This document shows positions 25,936 to 34,127 of a stretch of 64,000 bases of DNA, piece by piece. This DNA comes from Prosthecobacter sp. (lineage in GTDB: Bacteria; Verrucomicrobiota; Verrucomicrobiia; Verrucomicrobiales; Verrucomicrobiaceae): NCBI RefSeq assembly GCF_020439865.1, contig NZ_JAGRPF010000102.1, positions 1 to 64,000 on the forward strand, in the 5' to 3' direction. Under the pieces are notes generated by a model. The model did no database searches. It worked only from the letters and a program-made list of their open reading frames with translations, and was not told where the DNA came from. The position numbers were made by a program, and so were the translations under genes. How positions within the stretch are numbered: the stretch's first letter is position 1; each line of letters opens with the position of its first letter.

Positions 25936-25965
25936 AAAGGGCGGCTTTCGAGCCGCCCTTTTTTG
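25936..25965 (+). terminator. Intrinsic terminator after rpsU, possibly bidirectional
   Basis: AAAGGGCGGCT (25936-25946) pairs perfectly with AGCCGCCCTTT (25951-25961) around the stable TTCG loop and is followed by more T residues (25962-25964). Read from the other strand, the stem ends in TTTG beyond the ATPase stop at 25974, so it may serve both genes. Confidence 0.9.
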
Positions 25966-25973
25966 TGCCCGCA

Positions 25974-28394
25974 TCAGGCGTGGGCCGCCACACCTTCTGG
26001 TTCTCTCGCTCCTGATGGAAGAGGGCTGCGGTGAGGGGCAGTTTGATCGCCAATGGAGCGCCTGAATGTGAACGCCACCAGCGACAGGGTGCAGACAGAA
26101 CTCAGCGGCATCAAAATCGCCGCCGCCAGCGGACTCAGATGCCCCGTGAACCCGATCACAGCCGTGGCGATGTTGTAAGTCACCGAAAACGCAAACACTC
26201 GTCGCGTCGCCAAGCGGTGCAGTCTCGCCACGTTCATGAGTCCGCTCACAAAGCGCAGGCTGTGCCCGAGGAAAAAGAAATCCGCTTTCTGCTCTAGAAA
26301 ACTGCGTCCCGTCACCGGACTTCCTGCGCACAACGCCTCATCAAAGGCGAGGCTGTCGTTTGCGCCATCGCCCACGTAGAGCGTGTCATCACGATTCCGC
26401 CCGCGCAGCCACTGTGCCTTCGCCTCCGGTGTGAGTTCGGCCATCCAGCACAAATCCGGCAGCTCAAGCTTGTGCGCAATCTCAGCCACCTTGGCCGCAC
26501 GGTCGCCACTGAGCACACAGACCTCAATTCGACGCTCATGCAGATGACGCACCTCCTGCACCGACTCTGCGCGCAGTTCATCACGAAACCGAAACGCCGC
26601 CAGCACCGCGCCATCACGCATCAGCACCGCATCACCGGCAATCGCACCCTCCGGCCGGCCCAATCGCCATTCGTGACCGCCTGTATCGTTGAATGACAGC
26701 CCGTGCCCAACAGCTTCCTTCACGGCGCCGCTCATCATCTTTGAATCGCCCTCAAACGCGACCGCATCATACAAGCTGCGGCTCACCGGATGCAGATTGC
26801 CCGTCACCAGATGACGCAACGCCGCGCGCGATTCAACATCCAGCGCTCGCAACACTTCGGGATTCTCCAAAACCGGATTCTCCAGCGTCAATGTGCCGGT
26901 TTTATCAAACACTACGCGCTTCACGCGCATCAGCCGTTTCCACAGCCCCAGCGCGCGAACAAACACGCCGAGCTTCTCAGCACGCGATGCCGCCATCTCC
27001 TCCGCCAGCGGCACCGCCACGCCCAACGCGCACGGACACGACACCACGAAGATCGAAATCATCACCTGCAGCGCCTTCACCACACCAGCGCCCTGGCTCC
27101 ACCACCAGATCGCGCCCGCGAATCCCGTGACCACGACAGCCACCAGATACGCACGCAGGATCTTCTCCAACCGCACATCTCGAAACTCCGCCTCACGCCG
27201 CGCATCCAGCAGACGCCGCAGCGTCGAATCCTCCCACGTCTCCACCGCTTCCACCGTCAGCGACTGCATACCGATGTTCAGCGCTCCGGAAGGCAGCAAC
27301 TGCCCTTCCTCTCGCGCCTGCGCCTCGCTCTCACCGTTGATCCACTCCAGGCTCACCGACGCATCCTCGCTGATCAGCTTGCTCGCCACTGGCACGGTCT
27401 GTCCCGATTTCACGACAAACCGCACGCCCTGTTTGAGCGATGCCACAGGCTGCATCTCTTCCATGCCCACATCATTGAGCACATTCACCGTCTCCGAAAT
27501 CGACGTATCGCGCATCAGGCGCCTGCGGTTGCGATCCACCGCCGCCTGCTGCGCCCAGCGGCCTGCGAGCATCAGGAAGATGAAGATCGCTACGAAATCA
27601 AAATACTTCAGCCCCTCGACGCCAGCGATCCAGCCGCCCATCGATCCCAAATACGCCGCCGACACGCCCAACGCGATCGGCGTGTCGATGTGCAGCACAC
27701 CTGCACGCAGGCTGCGCCATGCACGCTCAATGAAATAACTGCCGCCCACCGCCATCGCCAGCGTCGCGGAAAAGGCGGCGATGAGATCAAACCAGTGCGC
27801 GAAGGCGAAATCTGGCGGCATACCGAAATACGCCGGCAGCGAGAACGCCATCGCATTCATCGCAAACGCCCCGCACACGCCCATGCGCCGGGCGAGACCC
27901 GAAGACTCCTTCTTTTCACCGCCCTGCACTGGCGGGCCGAGCAGATAGCCAAAGCTCTGCAAATCACGCGCCACGGCGACTGCATCGAATTGCCCGCGCT
28001 GCCACGTCAGGCGCACCTCGCCATGCACCACGTCCACATTGATCCGCAACGCGCCCGCATGACGCGCAAACACACGCTCGATCAACCATACGCAACCCAC
28101 GCACGACAGCCCCTGCACCGCCAGCCGTAATTCGACCGCATCCGATTCGCTCGCACCTTCCGCCTCCGTGCTCAGCAGCGTCAGCCATTCGTAATCGCGT
28201 TCACGCAAGGCCTGCGGCGCCACCGGCGGCAATGCCGTGCTGCCTTTGAGATCATAGAAATGGTCCAGCCCTTCCTGATGCAGCAAATCGTGCACGTAGC
28301 TGCAACCCGCGCAGCAAAACCCATCTTCACGTCCTGCCGGAACCGGCGAGCCGCAGTGGGTGCACAATGATGGATCATGATGCGCGTTCATCAT
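25974..28394 (-). CDS. Copper-transporting P1B-type ATPase, FixI/CcoI-like
   Basis: An 806-residue heavy-metal P-type ATPase with an N-terminal cysteine cluster (CTHC at 11-14, CCAGC at 27-31) followed by an HMA domain (metal motif CVGC at 98-101). The TM region precedes the actuator domain, CPC at 453-455 and the phosphorylation motif DKTGTLT with Asp497; GDGANDS and a conserved HP (GNLHPVS) follow. The cysteine cluster plus one HMA domain is the FixI/CcoI layout, delivering Cu for cbb3 oxidase assembly; no cco genes are in the window. The actuator loop reads NGES where TGES is usual. It is convergent with rpsU. Confidence 0.9.
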   Translation of the reverse strand: MMNAHHDPSLCTHCGSPVPAGREDGFCCAGCSYVHDLLHQEGLDHFYDLKGSTALPPVAPQALRERDYEWLTLLSTEAEGASESDAVELRLAVQGLSCVGCVWLIERVFARHAGALRINVDVVHGEVRLTWQRGQFDAVAVARDLQSFGYLLGPPVQGGEKKESSGLARRMGVCGAFAMNAMAFSLPAYFGMPPDFAFAHWFDLIAAFSATLAMAVGGSYFIERAWRSLRAGVLHIDTPIALGVSAAYLGSMGGWIAGVEGLKYFDFVAIFIFLMLAGRWAQQAAVDRNRRRLMRDTSISETVNVLNDVGMEEMQPVASLKQGVRFVVKSGQTVPVASKLISEDASVSLEWINGESEAQAREEGQLLPSGALNIGMQSLTVEAVETWEDSTLRRLLDARREAEFRDVRLEKILRAYLVAVVVTGFAGAIWWWSQGAGVVKALQVMISIFVVSCPCALGVAVPLAEEMAASRAEKLGVFVRALGLWKRLMRVKRVVFDKTGTLTLENPVLENPEVLRALDVESRAALRHLVTGNLHPVSRSLYDAVAFEGDSKMMSGAVKEAVGHGLSFNDTGGHEWRLGRPEGAIAGDAVLMRDGAVLAAFRFRDELRAESVQEVRHLHERRIEVCVLSGDRAAKVAEIAHKLELPDLCWMAELTPEAKAQWLRGRNRDDTLYVGDGANDSLAFDEALCAGSPVTGRSFLEQKADFFFLGHSLRFVSGLMNVARLHRLATRRVFAFSVTYNIATAVIGFTGHLSPLAAAILMPLSSVCTLSLVAFTFRRSIGDQTAPHRSPLPSGAREPEGVAAHA

Positions 28395-28465
28395 GAAGGC
28401 ACTATTGCCAGAAACACCTCCGGCACTCGGCAGCCCTTGGCATTGAGAGCGCCATCCTTGCGCGC

Positions 28466-31400
28466 CTACCGTCCCAGCCCCGCCAAATACGCCACCAAAT
28501 CCCGCAGTTCCTCCCGCGTCATGTTCATGATCAGCCCCTCCGGCATCAGCGACCCCGCCTCCTGCTTCTCGGCGATCTGCCCTGCCGTAAACCGGCTCGT
28601 CTGACCGCTCGCCAGCTCCCGCAACTGCAGTTCCCCGCCTGCCTCGCTCACTTTGTAGCCTTGCAGCTTGCGACCGTCCTTCAGCGTCAACGTCGTCGCC
28701 ACATAGCCCTCTTTAATTTGCCGGTTCGGCCACACCACGGCCTCGATCAACAACTCCACCGGCACGCCACGGCCCACCGCGTCGAGCTCCGGTCCCACCA
28801 CGCCGCCCTGCCCGCCGATCTTGTGACAGGCGGTGCATCCCGACAGCGGCGCATTGAAAACAGTCTTTCCCTTCGCAACGTCGCCGCTGCTTTTTACTTC
28901 TGCCGCCAAAGCATTCACCCAGGCCGCGTCGTAGGCTAGCACGGTGTTCTTCACGCCGAGGATCTTGCCAAACGCCGTCGTCAGCACCGCATCGCCGCGT
29001 CCTGCGGCGGTCAGAGTCGTCATCGCCAGCTTCGCCGCCTCGGCCGAGCACGGCATCTGCTCCAGACTCTCTGCCAAAGCCGTCACCGCCGTGTCGCGCG
29101 CCAGCAATGGCGACAACCACGCGCGCATCGCATCTGCATCCAGGATGCTCCCCAGCGCTTCCGCGGCGATCTGTCCCGCCACCACCGGTTTTTTCTCCAC
29201 CAAAGCCGCCAGCGCCGCCGTGCGCACATTCCACGGCTGCTTGGTATCCTTCGCAAAGTTCTCAAATGTCTCCATGGGTTCGCCCAGACGCGACAACGCC
29301 GTCAAAGCCGGAGCACGGACGCCTTCGTCCGCTTTCAAAAGCTCTCGCATCACTCCTTCCGCACTCTTCACACGCCACGCACCCGCCAGCACGCACGCCG
29401 ATGCCTTCTGCGCCGAGCTACCGCTCTTCAGCAACTCCAAAACCATCGCCTCCGTGCCTTCCGGCATCTTTCCCGCACGCTGTGATGCCATCGCGGCGAG
29501 TTCATCCAGCATCGCAGGATCCTTCATGCCCAGTTTGAGCACCATCAAGAGATCGTCCGGCTTTCCTTTGCGAACCATTGCCACCATCAAGGCACGTCGT
29601 GTCTCCGCCTCCATCGCCTCACCCTTCTCCGTCAGCATCGTGCGCACCACGCCCAGCAACTCCGCACTGCCTTCCTTCTCCACGAGAAATGCCAGATGCT
29701 TCGGCGGAAGCTCCTGCAGGATCGCATACGGCGGCTTCTTCCAATGCGGCGCTGTCGCATGCACCGCCAGCCACAACGCCCGCTCAATGAAACTGTCCAT
29801 TGGTTTGTCGAGCACCTTCAACGCCACCTTGATGGCTTCGGGAGATTGCACTTTGGCTGCTGCAACGACGGCTTCGAGGCGAACGAGAGGAGCGTCGTCT
29901 TCGACAGCTTTTACCAACCAAGGAATCGGATCGAACACCTCCTGGAATTTGTTCATTCCAGCGAAATGCCCGAGTGTGTGCACAGTATAGGCACGTATTT
30001 CAGGTGTGTCGCTATGCAACGGCGGCGCCCAAGAGCAGAAGTCAGGAAGCTCAAGCCACTCAAATGCTTGGTGTAGCCTCCAGAGGATGTGTTGTTTTTT
30101 CGCCACATTGGTCTCGTTGCGCAATCGTTCTGCCCATTCAGCCAGGACCTTTCCAAACTCACTCATGCCATCGCCTTTCGGGAAATACGCCTCCAGCCAT
30201 TGAGTCCCCAGCAGCCTTCCTGCTTGATATTGTGTCCATCGGTCCCCTTCATCCCAGCGCTCAAACAAATCAGCTATCTGGGATTGCTGGTTAAGTTGAC
30301 TCCATTCAGCAAGCTTCCTTCCCTTCGCGAGCACCCGCCAGATCCGCCCATGTTTCGCATCCCGATTCGGATGCCGAAAGCTCGCCTGATAGTGGCCAAT
30401 GATCGGATCATACCAGTCGGCGATGTAGAGCGCGCCTTCGGGTCCAAAGCGAATGTCAATCGGCCGGAAGGCCACGTTGTCGCTCGTGATCAAGGGCGGC
30501 TGCTCCACGGCCTCCATGCCGCTGGTGAATTCCTTGTCAGGCACGAGTTTGTAGCGATACACCGCATTCTCAAAGAAGCCGCCGCTGATGATCTCCTCCT
30601 GCATCGACTCCGGCCAGTGCGCATTGCCCACGATGTCGATCCCGCAGAACTTCCGCAGGCCGCTCGTCTTGATGATCTGGCCGCTGTAGGGCAATTGGAA
30701 ACGCTCCAGCACGAAATGCGGCACCCCATGCACCTGCGTGCCTTTCTGCTCGCGATTTTCCTCCGCGTCCTCGATGAGCGAGGTGCTCACCTCCATCGGT
30801 CGCGCCCAGAACATGCCCGCGGCGCCCGCCACCATGATCGGCTGCCCCCATTTCGTGAAGGCAGTGCCCCACGCATTCAACGGCATGCCCGTCGGATATG
30901 GATTCAGCCGTCCGCTCTTCGGGTAGTAATGCCAGAATCCCGCACCGTAGAGCGTCTTCGTGCCGTGCACCGTCGTCACACGCGAATAGCAGTGCAGCCC
31001 TTGATGCATCACCAGCGCGCCGTCCGGCGCCCAAATGAAACTGTTCAGGCACTGATGCGTGTCACCCGTGCCAAAGCCGCTGAACACCACCTCGCGACGA
31101 TCCACTCGATCATCACCATCGTCATCGTGCATCAGCCACAGCTTCTCGCCCTCGCCGACATACACCGAGTGACCATTCGGCGATTTCACACCCGGATCAC
31201 GCGGCGCCAGTTCCATGCCCATCGGCTGACTCAATCCACCGGCAAAGACCGTGCTCTTGTCCGCCCGTCCATCGTGATCCGTGTCTTCGAGAATGATGAT
31301 CTTGTCATCCGAAACGGTGCCTGGCTTCGGTTGCGGATAGTCGCTTGTCTGCAGCACCCACAAACGCCCGCGTTCATCCCAGCGAATCGCGATCGGGTTT

Positions 31401-31627
31401 GGAATCCCGTCTGCCTCGCTCGCAAACAGGTTCACCTCAAATCCATCCAGAACCTTGAACGACTTCAACTCAGCCTCTGGCGAATGATCTGCCGGCGGTT
31501 CGCCAACCGAGATGCCTTTTTTCTGTTCTGGCTGCGCGAAAGCGATGCTCATGAAGAGGACCGCGGGCACTCCTGCCCGCAACAGAGCGCATGTGACAGC
31601 GGACAAAAGTGTCCGCGCTCCCCTCAT
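28466..31627 (-). CDS. PVC-type heme-binding CxxCH protein (membrane-bound dehydrogenase, HEAT)
   Basis: The ATG at 31627 gives 1053 residues: an exported protein with a beta-propeller dehydrogenase N-terminal half (PVC Piru_Ver type, TIGR02604-like), HEAT-like alpha repeats, and a C-terminal cytochrome domain (TIGR02603-like). The heme motif CTACH is at about residue 931, and the likely axial Met lies in SLMPEG. Residues 1-31 look like a signal peptide, but this segment is written through two dispersed palindromes (31563-31616), so the start was probably remodelled by repeat insertion. Fifteen residues upstream another in-frame ATG (31672) overlaps the previous gene. Substrate is unknown. 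Confidence 0.85.
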   Translation of the reverse strand: MRGARTLLSAVTCALLRAGVPAVLFMSIAFAQPEQKKGISVGEPPADHSPEAELKSFKVLDGFEVNLFASEADGIPNPIAIRWDERGRLWVLQTSDYPQPKPGTVSDDKIIILEDTDHDGRADKSTVFAGGLSQPMGMELAPRDPGVKSPNGHSVYVGEGEKLWLMHDDDGDDRVDRREVVFSGFGTGDTHQCLNSFIWAPDGALVMHQGLHCYSRVTTVHGTKTLYGAGFWHYYPKSGRLNPYPTGMPLNAWGTAFTKWGQPIMVAGAAGMFWARPMEVSTSLIEDAEENREQKGTQVHGVPHFVLERFQLPYSGQIIKTSGLRKFCGIDIVGNAHWPESMQEEIISGGFFENAVYRYKLVPDKEFTSGMEAVEQPPLITSDNVAFRPIDIRFGPEGALYIADWYDPIIGHYQASFRHPNRDAKHGRIWRVLAKGRKLAEWSQLNQQSQIADLFERWDEGDRWTQYQAGRLLGTQWLEAYFPKGDGMSEFGKVLAEWAERLRNETNVAKKQHILWRLHQAFEWLELPDFCSWAPPLHSDTPEIRAYTVHTLGHFAGMNKFQEVFDPIPWLVKAVEDDAPLVRLEAVVAAAKVQSPEAIKVALKVLDKPMDSFIERALWLAVHATAPHWKKPPYAILQELPPKHLAFLVEKEGSAELLGVVRTMLTEKGEAMEAETRRALMVAMVRKGKPDDLLMVLKLGMKDPAMLDELAAMASQRAGKMPEGTEAMVLELLKSGSSAQKASACVLAGAWRVKSAEGVMRELLKADEGVRAPALTALSRLGEPMETFENFAKDTKQPWNVRTAALAALVEKKPVVAGQIAAEALGSILDADAMRAWLSPLLARDTAVTALAESLEQMPCSAEAAKLAMTTLTAAGRGDAVLTTAFGKILGVKNTVLAYDAAWVNALAAEVKSSGDVAKGKTVFNAPLSGCTACHKIGGQGGVVGPELDAVGRGVPVELLIEAVVWPNRQIKEGYVATTLTLKDGRKLQGYKVSEAGGELQLRELASGQTSRFTAGQIAEKQEAGSLMPEGLIMNMTREELRDLVAYLAGLGR
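31563..31616. repeat. Double dispersed palindrome inside a coding sequence
   Basis: Two hairpins with 7-bp arms and 4-nt loops: GCGGGCA-CTCC-TGCCCGC (31563-31580) and GCGGACA-AAAG-TGTCCGC (31599-31616). They lie in the signal-peptide region of the cytochrome-type protein starting at 31627. Confidence 0.8.
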
Positions 31628-31632
31628 GGACT

Positions 31633-33090
31633 TCACGGAAGCTTTCCTCCCAATTCGTTGGCCAGTTTCCATATCTCGTTCTCCTTCGCTTCAATCAGCG
31701 GTTTGTACTGCTCCACCTCACCCGGAAACCAGCGCTGTGTCGGATCCACGTGATCGCGACTACTCGGTTGTGCCGTGCGGTCCCCGTGCAGGAATGCCCA
31801 GTTGGCTGGACGCCAGTAGCGATGCCACAGCGTGTTCTTCTCACCGATCAGCGCCTTCAACCGACCGTCAGTTTTTTTCGGGTCACCATCCCACATTTTC
31901 GCGATCCCCATCCCCCACTGCGCCGCCCCTGCCGAAGTCAGATTCAGCCCGTCGCGTGTCGCTCCCGGTTTTATTTCGCCTTTCTGCGCGACGAATAATG
32001 CGCCATGCGCCTTCGCCACCTCAGCCATCACGGCCGCATACTTCTTCAGCGTCGCGTTGTGCTTTGAGAGCTCGCCTTCGAATGCCAGCGGTTCCATCAA
32101 CACCAGCCGTGGTGTCACTTCCGCGCACACCTTCACCATCTTCTCCAGCGCCCCACGAAACTCGGGAATTCCATCCTCACCACGCTCGAAGCACTCCTGA
32201 CGTCCGAACATCAGCATCACCGCCGTCGCCCCCGTGCGTTCGATCTGCTGTTTCAGGCCGCCGAAGTTCATCGGACGATCCTGACGAAACACCGTGTCCG
32301 CCTCCCACGCGAGATTCCGTACCTTCACGCGGCTGCCCGGAAACTGCGTCATGAGCAACGCCTCCATCGTCCCATCCTCCATCACCGCCTCAGCCTCCGT
32401 CCCGCCGAGCACTGCGATCACTTCTTCCGTCATCAGCTTCATCGATCCTGAGAACGGCACCAGTTTCGGCTTTAAACCCGCCATCGGCGGCATCGCAGCC
32501 AGTTCGAGAATCTCCGGACGATTCAGAGCACGATTGTAGAAGCGGAGGTTGGTGATCTGGCCTTTGCTCATCGTTCCAGACAACAAGAAAGCTGCTTCTC
32601 GCACCTCGATTCCTCCAAGAGGTTCCTTCCATGACAATTGTTCGACTCCGTTCAGCCACAATCCAGACTGAGCTTGTCGTGGGTCACGCTTCACGTTCAA
32701 TGTCACATGTTCCCAGCGCCCGGCGGCATTCATGGCGGGCATCGCGAGCCAATCATCTGGTTTCCACGCGCATCGGAGAACAATGCCTCGTTGCGAGCCA
32801 ACATCGAAGTGCATTTGCGCCCCTCCCTTGGACTCAAGCCACAACACATCTTTCACATGATCACCTCCAGGAAACGCGTCCAGCTTGATGGCAAACGCGA
32901 CAGCGAAATTCTCCAGCATTATTCCATCCGCTGACTTCGGCAGCGCCAACGGATGATTCAGATCCAGCGGCATCACCTCATCCCATTTTGCGATGAGCCC
33001 TTGGTTCAGATCCACCACATCTCCCCCAACCTGCGCGACTGCGTTGCAGAGAAGCATGAGATGGGTGCCGAGAACTAACCGAAGGAACAT
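31633..33090 (-). CDS. SGNH/GDSL hydrolase family protein with LamG-like domain, active site degenerate
   Basis: The ATG at 33090 (MFLRLVLGTHLMLLCNAVAQ) gives 485 residues and a clear signal peptide. An LamG/concanavalin-like beta domain (about 25-190) precedes an SGNH-type fold. The terminal motif WRPANWAFLHGDRTAQPSS followed by 'FPGEVEQYKPLI..KE.EIWKLA' is characteristic of proteins annotated as GDSL hydrolases in PVC genomes beside heme-binding dehydrogenases. The catalytic blocks are poor: LGGTE stands where GDSL should be, and DGLNLTSAGA lacks the block V His. It may be catalytically altered or a binding protein. It ends just before the cytochrome-type gene. Confidence 0.72.
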   Translation of the reverse strand: MFLRLVLGTHLMLLCNAVAQVGGDVVDLNQGLIAKWDEVMPLDLNHPLALPKSADGIMLENFAVAFAIKLDAFPGGDHVKDVLWLESKGGAQMHFDVGSQRGIVLRCAWKPDDWLAMPAMNAAGRWEHVTLNVKRDPRQAQSGLWLNGVEQLSWKEPLGGIEVREAAFLLSGTMSKGQITNLRFYNRALNRPEILELAAMPPMAGLKPKLVPFSGSMKLMTEEVIAVLGGTEAEAVMEDGTMEALLMTQFPGSRVKVRNLAWEADTVFRQDRPMNFGGLKQQIERTGATAVMLMFGRQECFERGEDGIPEFRGALEKMVKVCAEVTPRLVLMEPLAFEGELSKHNATLKKYAAVMAEVAKAHGALFVAQKGEIKPGATRDGLNLTSAGAAQWGMGIAKMWDGDPKKTDGRLKALIGEKNTLWHRYWRPANWAFLHGDRTAQPSSRDHVDPTQRWFPGEVEQYKPLIEAKENEIWKLANELGGKLP

Positions 33091-33188
33091 GGAGCCGAAA
33101 AAACAGGCGGCATGGCCGCCTTCTTGCACTTCGTTCTGTTCATCGTCACGCATTGCTGTTAATGCTGTGATCATCCGACTTTCCCCGC

Positions 33189-34073
33189 ATGAAACTCAAG
33201 CTCGATCTCGACGACTTTCGCGTGCCTGATGGCAAACCGTTTCGCATCAAAAAGGCGAAGACCAAGGTCAAAGACCTCTACAAGGACGACGCGCACTACG
33301 AATCGCTAATCGCCGAGTTCCGCACGGAGATCGACGACCTGCAGCAGAAGATGTATGCGCAGGACCGCCAGGGCCTGCTGCTGGTGTTCCAGGCGATGGA
33401 CGCGGCCGGGAAGGACAGCACGATCAAGCACGTGATGAGCGGCGTCAACACGCAGGGCGTCGAGGTACATGCCTTCAAGCGGCCCACAGCCGCCGAGCTC
33501 GACCACGACTTCATGTGGCGCACCACGCGCGTGATGCCGCCGCGTGGGCGCATCGGCATCTTCAATCGCAGCTACTATGAAGAGGTGCTCGTCTGCCGTG
33601 TGCATCCGGAGATCGTGACCAAAATTCAGCGTCTGCCCGCTGCGACGACCAAGAACATCGACAAGCTGTTCGCCGACCGCCTCAAGGACATCCGCAACTT
33701 CGAGGCCTACTGCCATCGCAACGGCATTCTCATCCTCAAGTTCTTCCTCAACGTCTCAAAAGCAGAGCAGAAAAAGCGCTTTCTCGGCCGCATCAACACA
33801 CCGAGCAAGAACTGGAAGTTTGAAGAAGGCGACGTGGGAGAGCGTGGTCACTGGAAGGAATACATGGCCGCCTACGAAGACGCCATCCGCACCACCGCCA
33901 CCAAGGAATGCCCTTGGTACGTCGTGCCTGCCGATGACAAGAAGAACATGCGCCTCATCGTCAGCGCTGCGCTCCTCAAGGAGATGAAGAGCATGAAGTT
34001 GAAGTATCCCGAGCTGCCGCCGGAACAGTTGAAGCACCTCCAGGCGGCCAAAGAGATGCTGCTGGCGGAGTAA
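33189..34073 (+). CDS. ppk2: Polyphosphate kinase 2 family phosphotransferase
   Basis: A 294-residue PPK2 protein, which moves phosphate between polyphosphate and nucleotides. It has a Walker-A-like loop (about 68-80, FQAMDAAGKDSTIK), GVNTQGVEVHAFKRPT, and the second conserved region RGRIGIFNRSYYEEVLVCRV (about 119-138). Whether it makes GTP, ATP or ADP from polyP cannot be read here. It is divergent from the SGNH gene with 98 bp between them. Downstream lies a pair of dispersed palindromes before the next, convergent gene. Confidence 0.95.
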   Translation: MKLKLDLDDFRVPDGKPFRIKKAKTKVKDLYKDDAHYESLIAEFRTEIDDLQQKMYAQDRQGLLLVFQAMDAAGKDSTIKHVMSGVNTQGVEVHAFKRPTAAELDHDFMWRTTRVMPPRGRIGIFNRSYYEEVLVCRVHPEIVTKIQRLPAATTKNIDKLFADRLKDIRNFEAYCHRNGILILKFFLNVSKAEQKKRFLGRINTPSKNWKFEEGDVGERGHWKEYMAAYEDAIRTTATKECPWYVVPADDKKNMRLIVSAALLKEMKSMKLKYPELPPEQLKHLQAAKEMLLAE

Positions 34074-34080
34074 GGCGTAG

Positions 34081-34126
34081 CACGGGCTTTCCAGCCCGTG
34101 ATTCAATCGCGGACAAGAATGTCCGT
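34081..34126. repeat. Dispersed palindrome pair between ppk2 and the next gene
   Basis: CACGGGCT-TTCC-AGCCCGTG (34081-34100, 8-bp arms) is followed by CGGACA-AGAA-TGTCCG (34110-34125, with a G:T pair extending to 34109/34126). The second is of the same family as 5139-5156. They could double as terminators for the convergent genes. Confidence 0.75.
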
Positions 34127-34127
34127 G

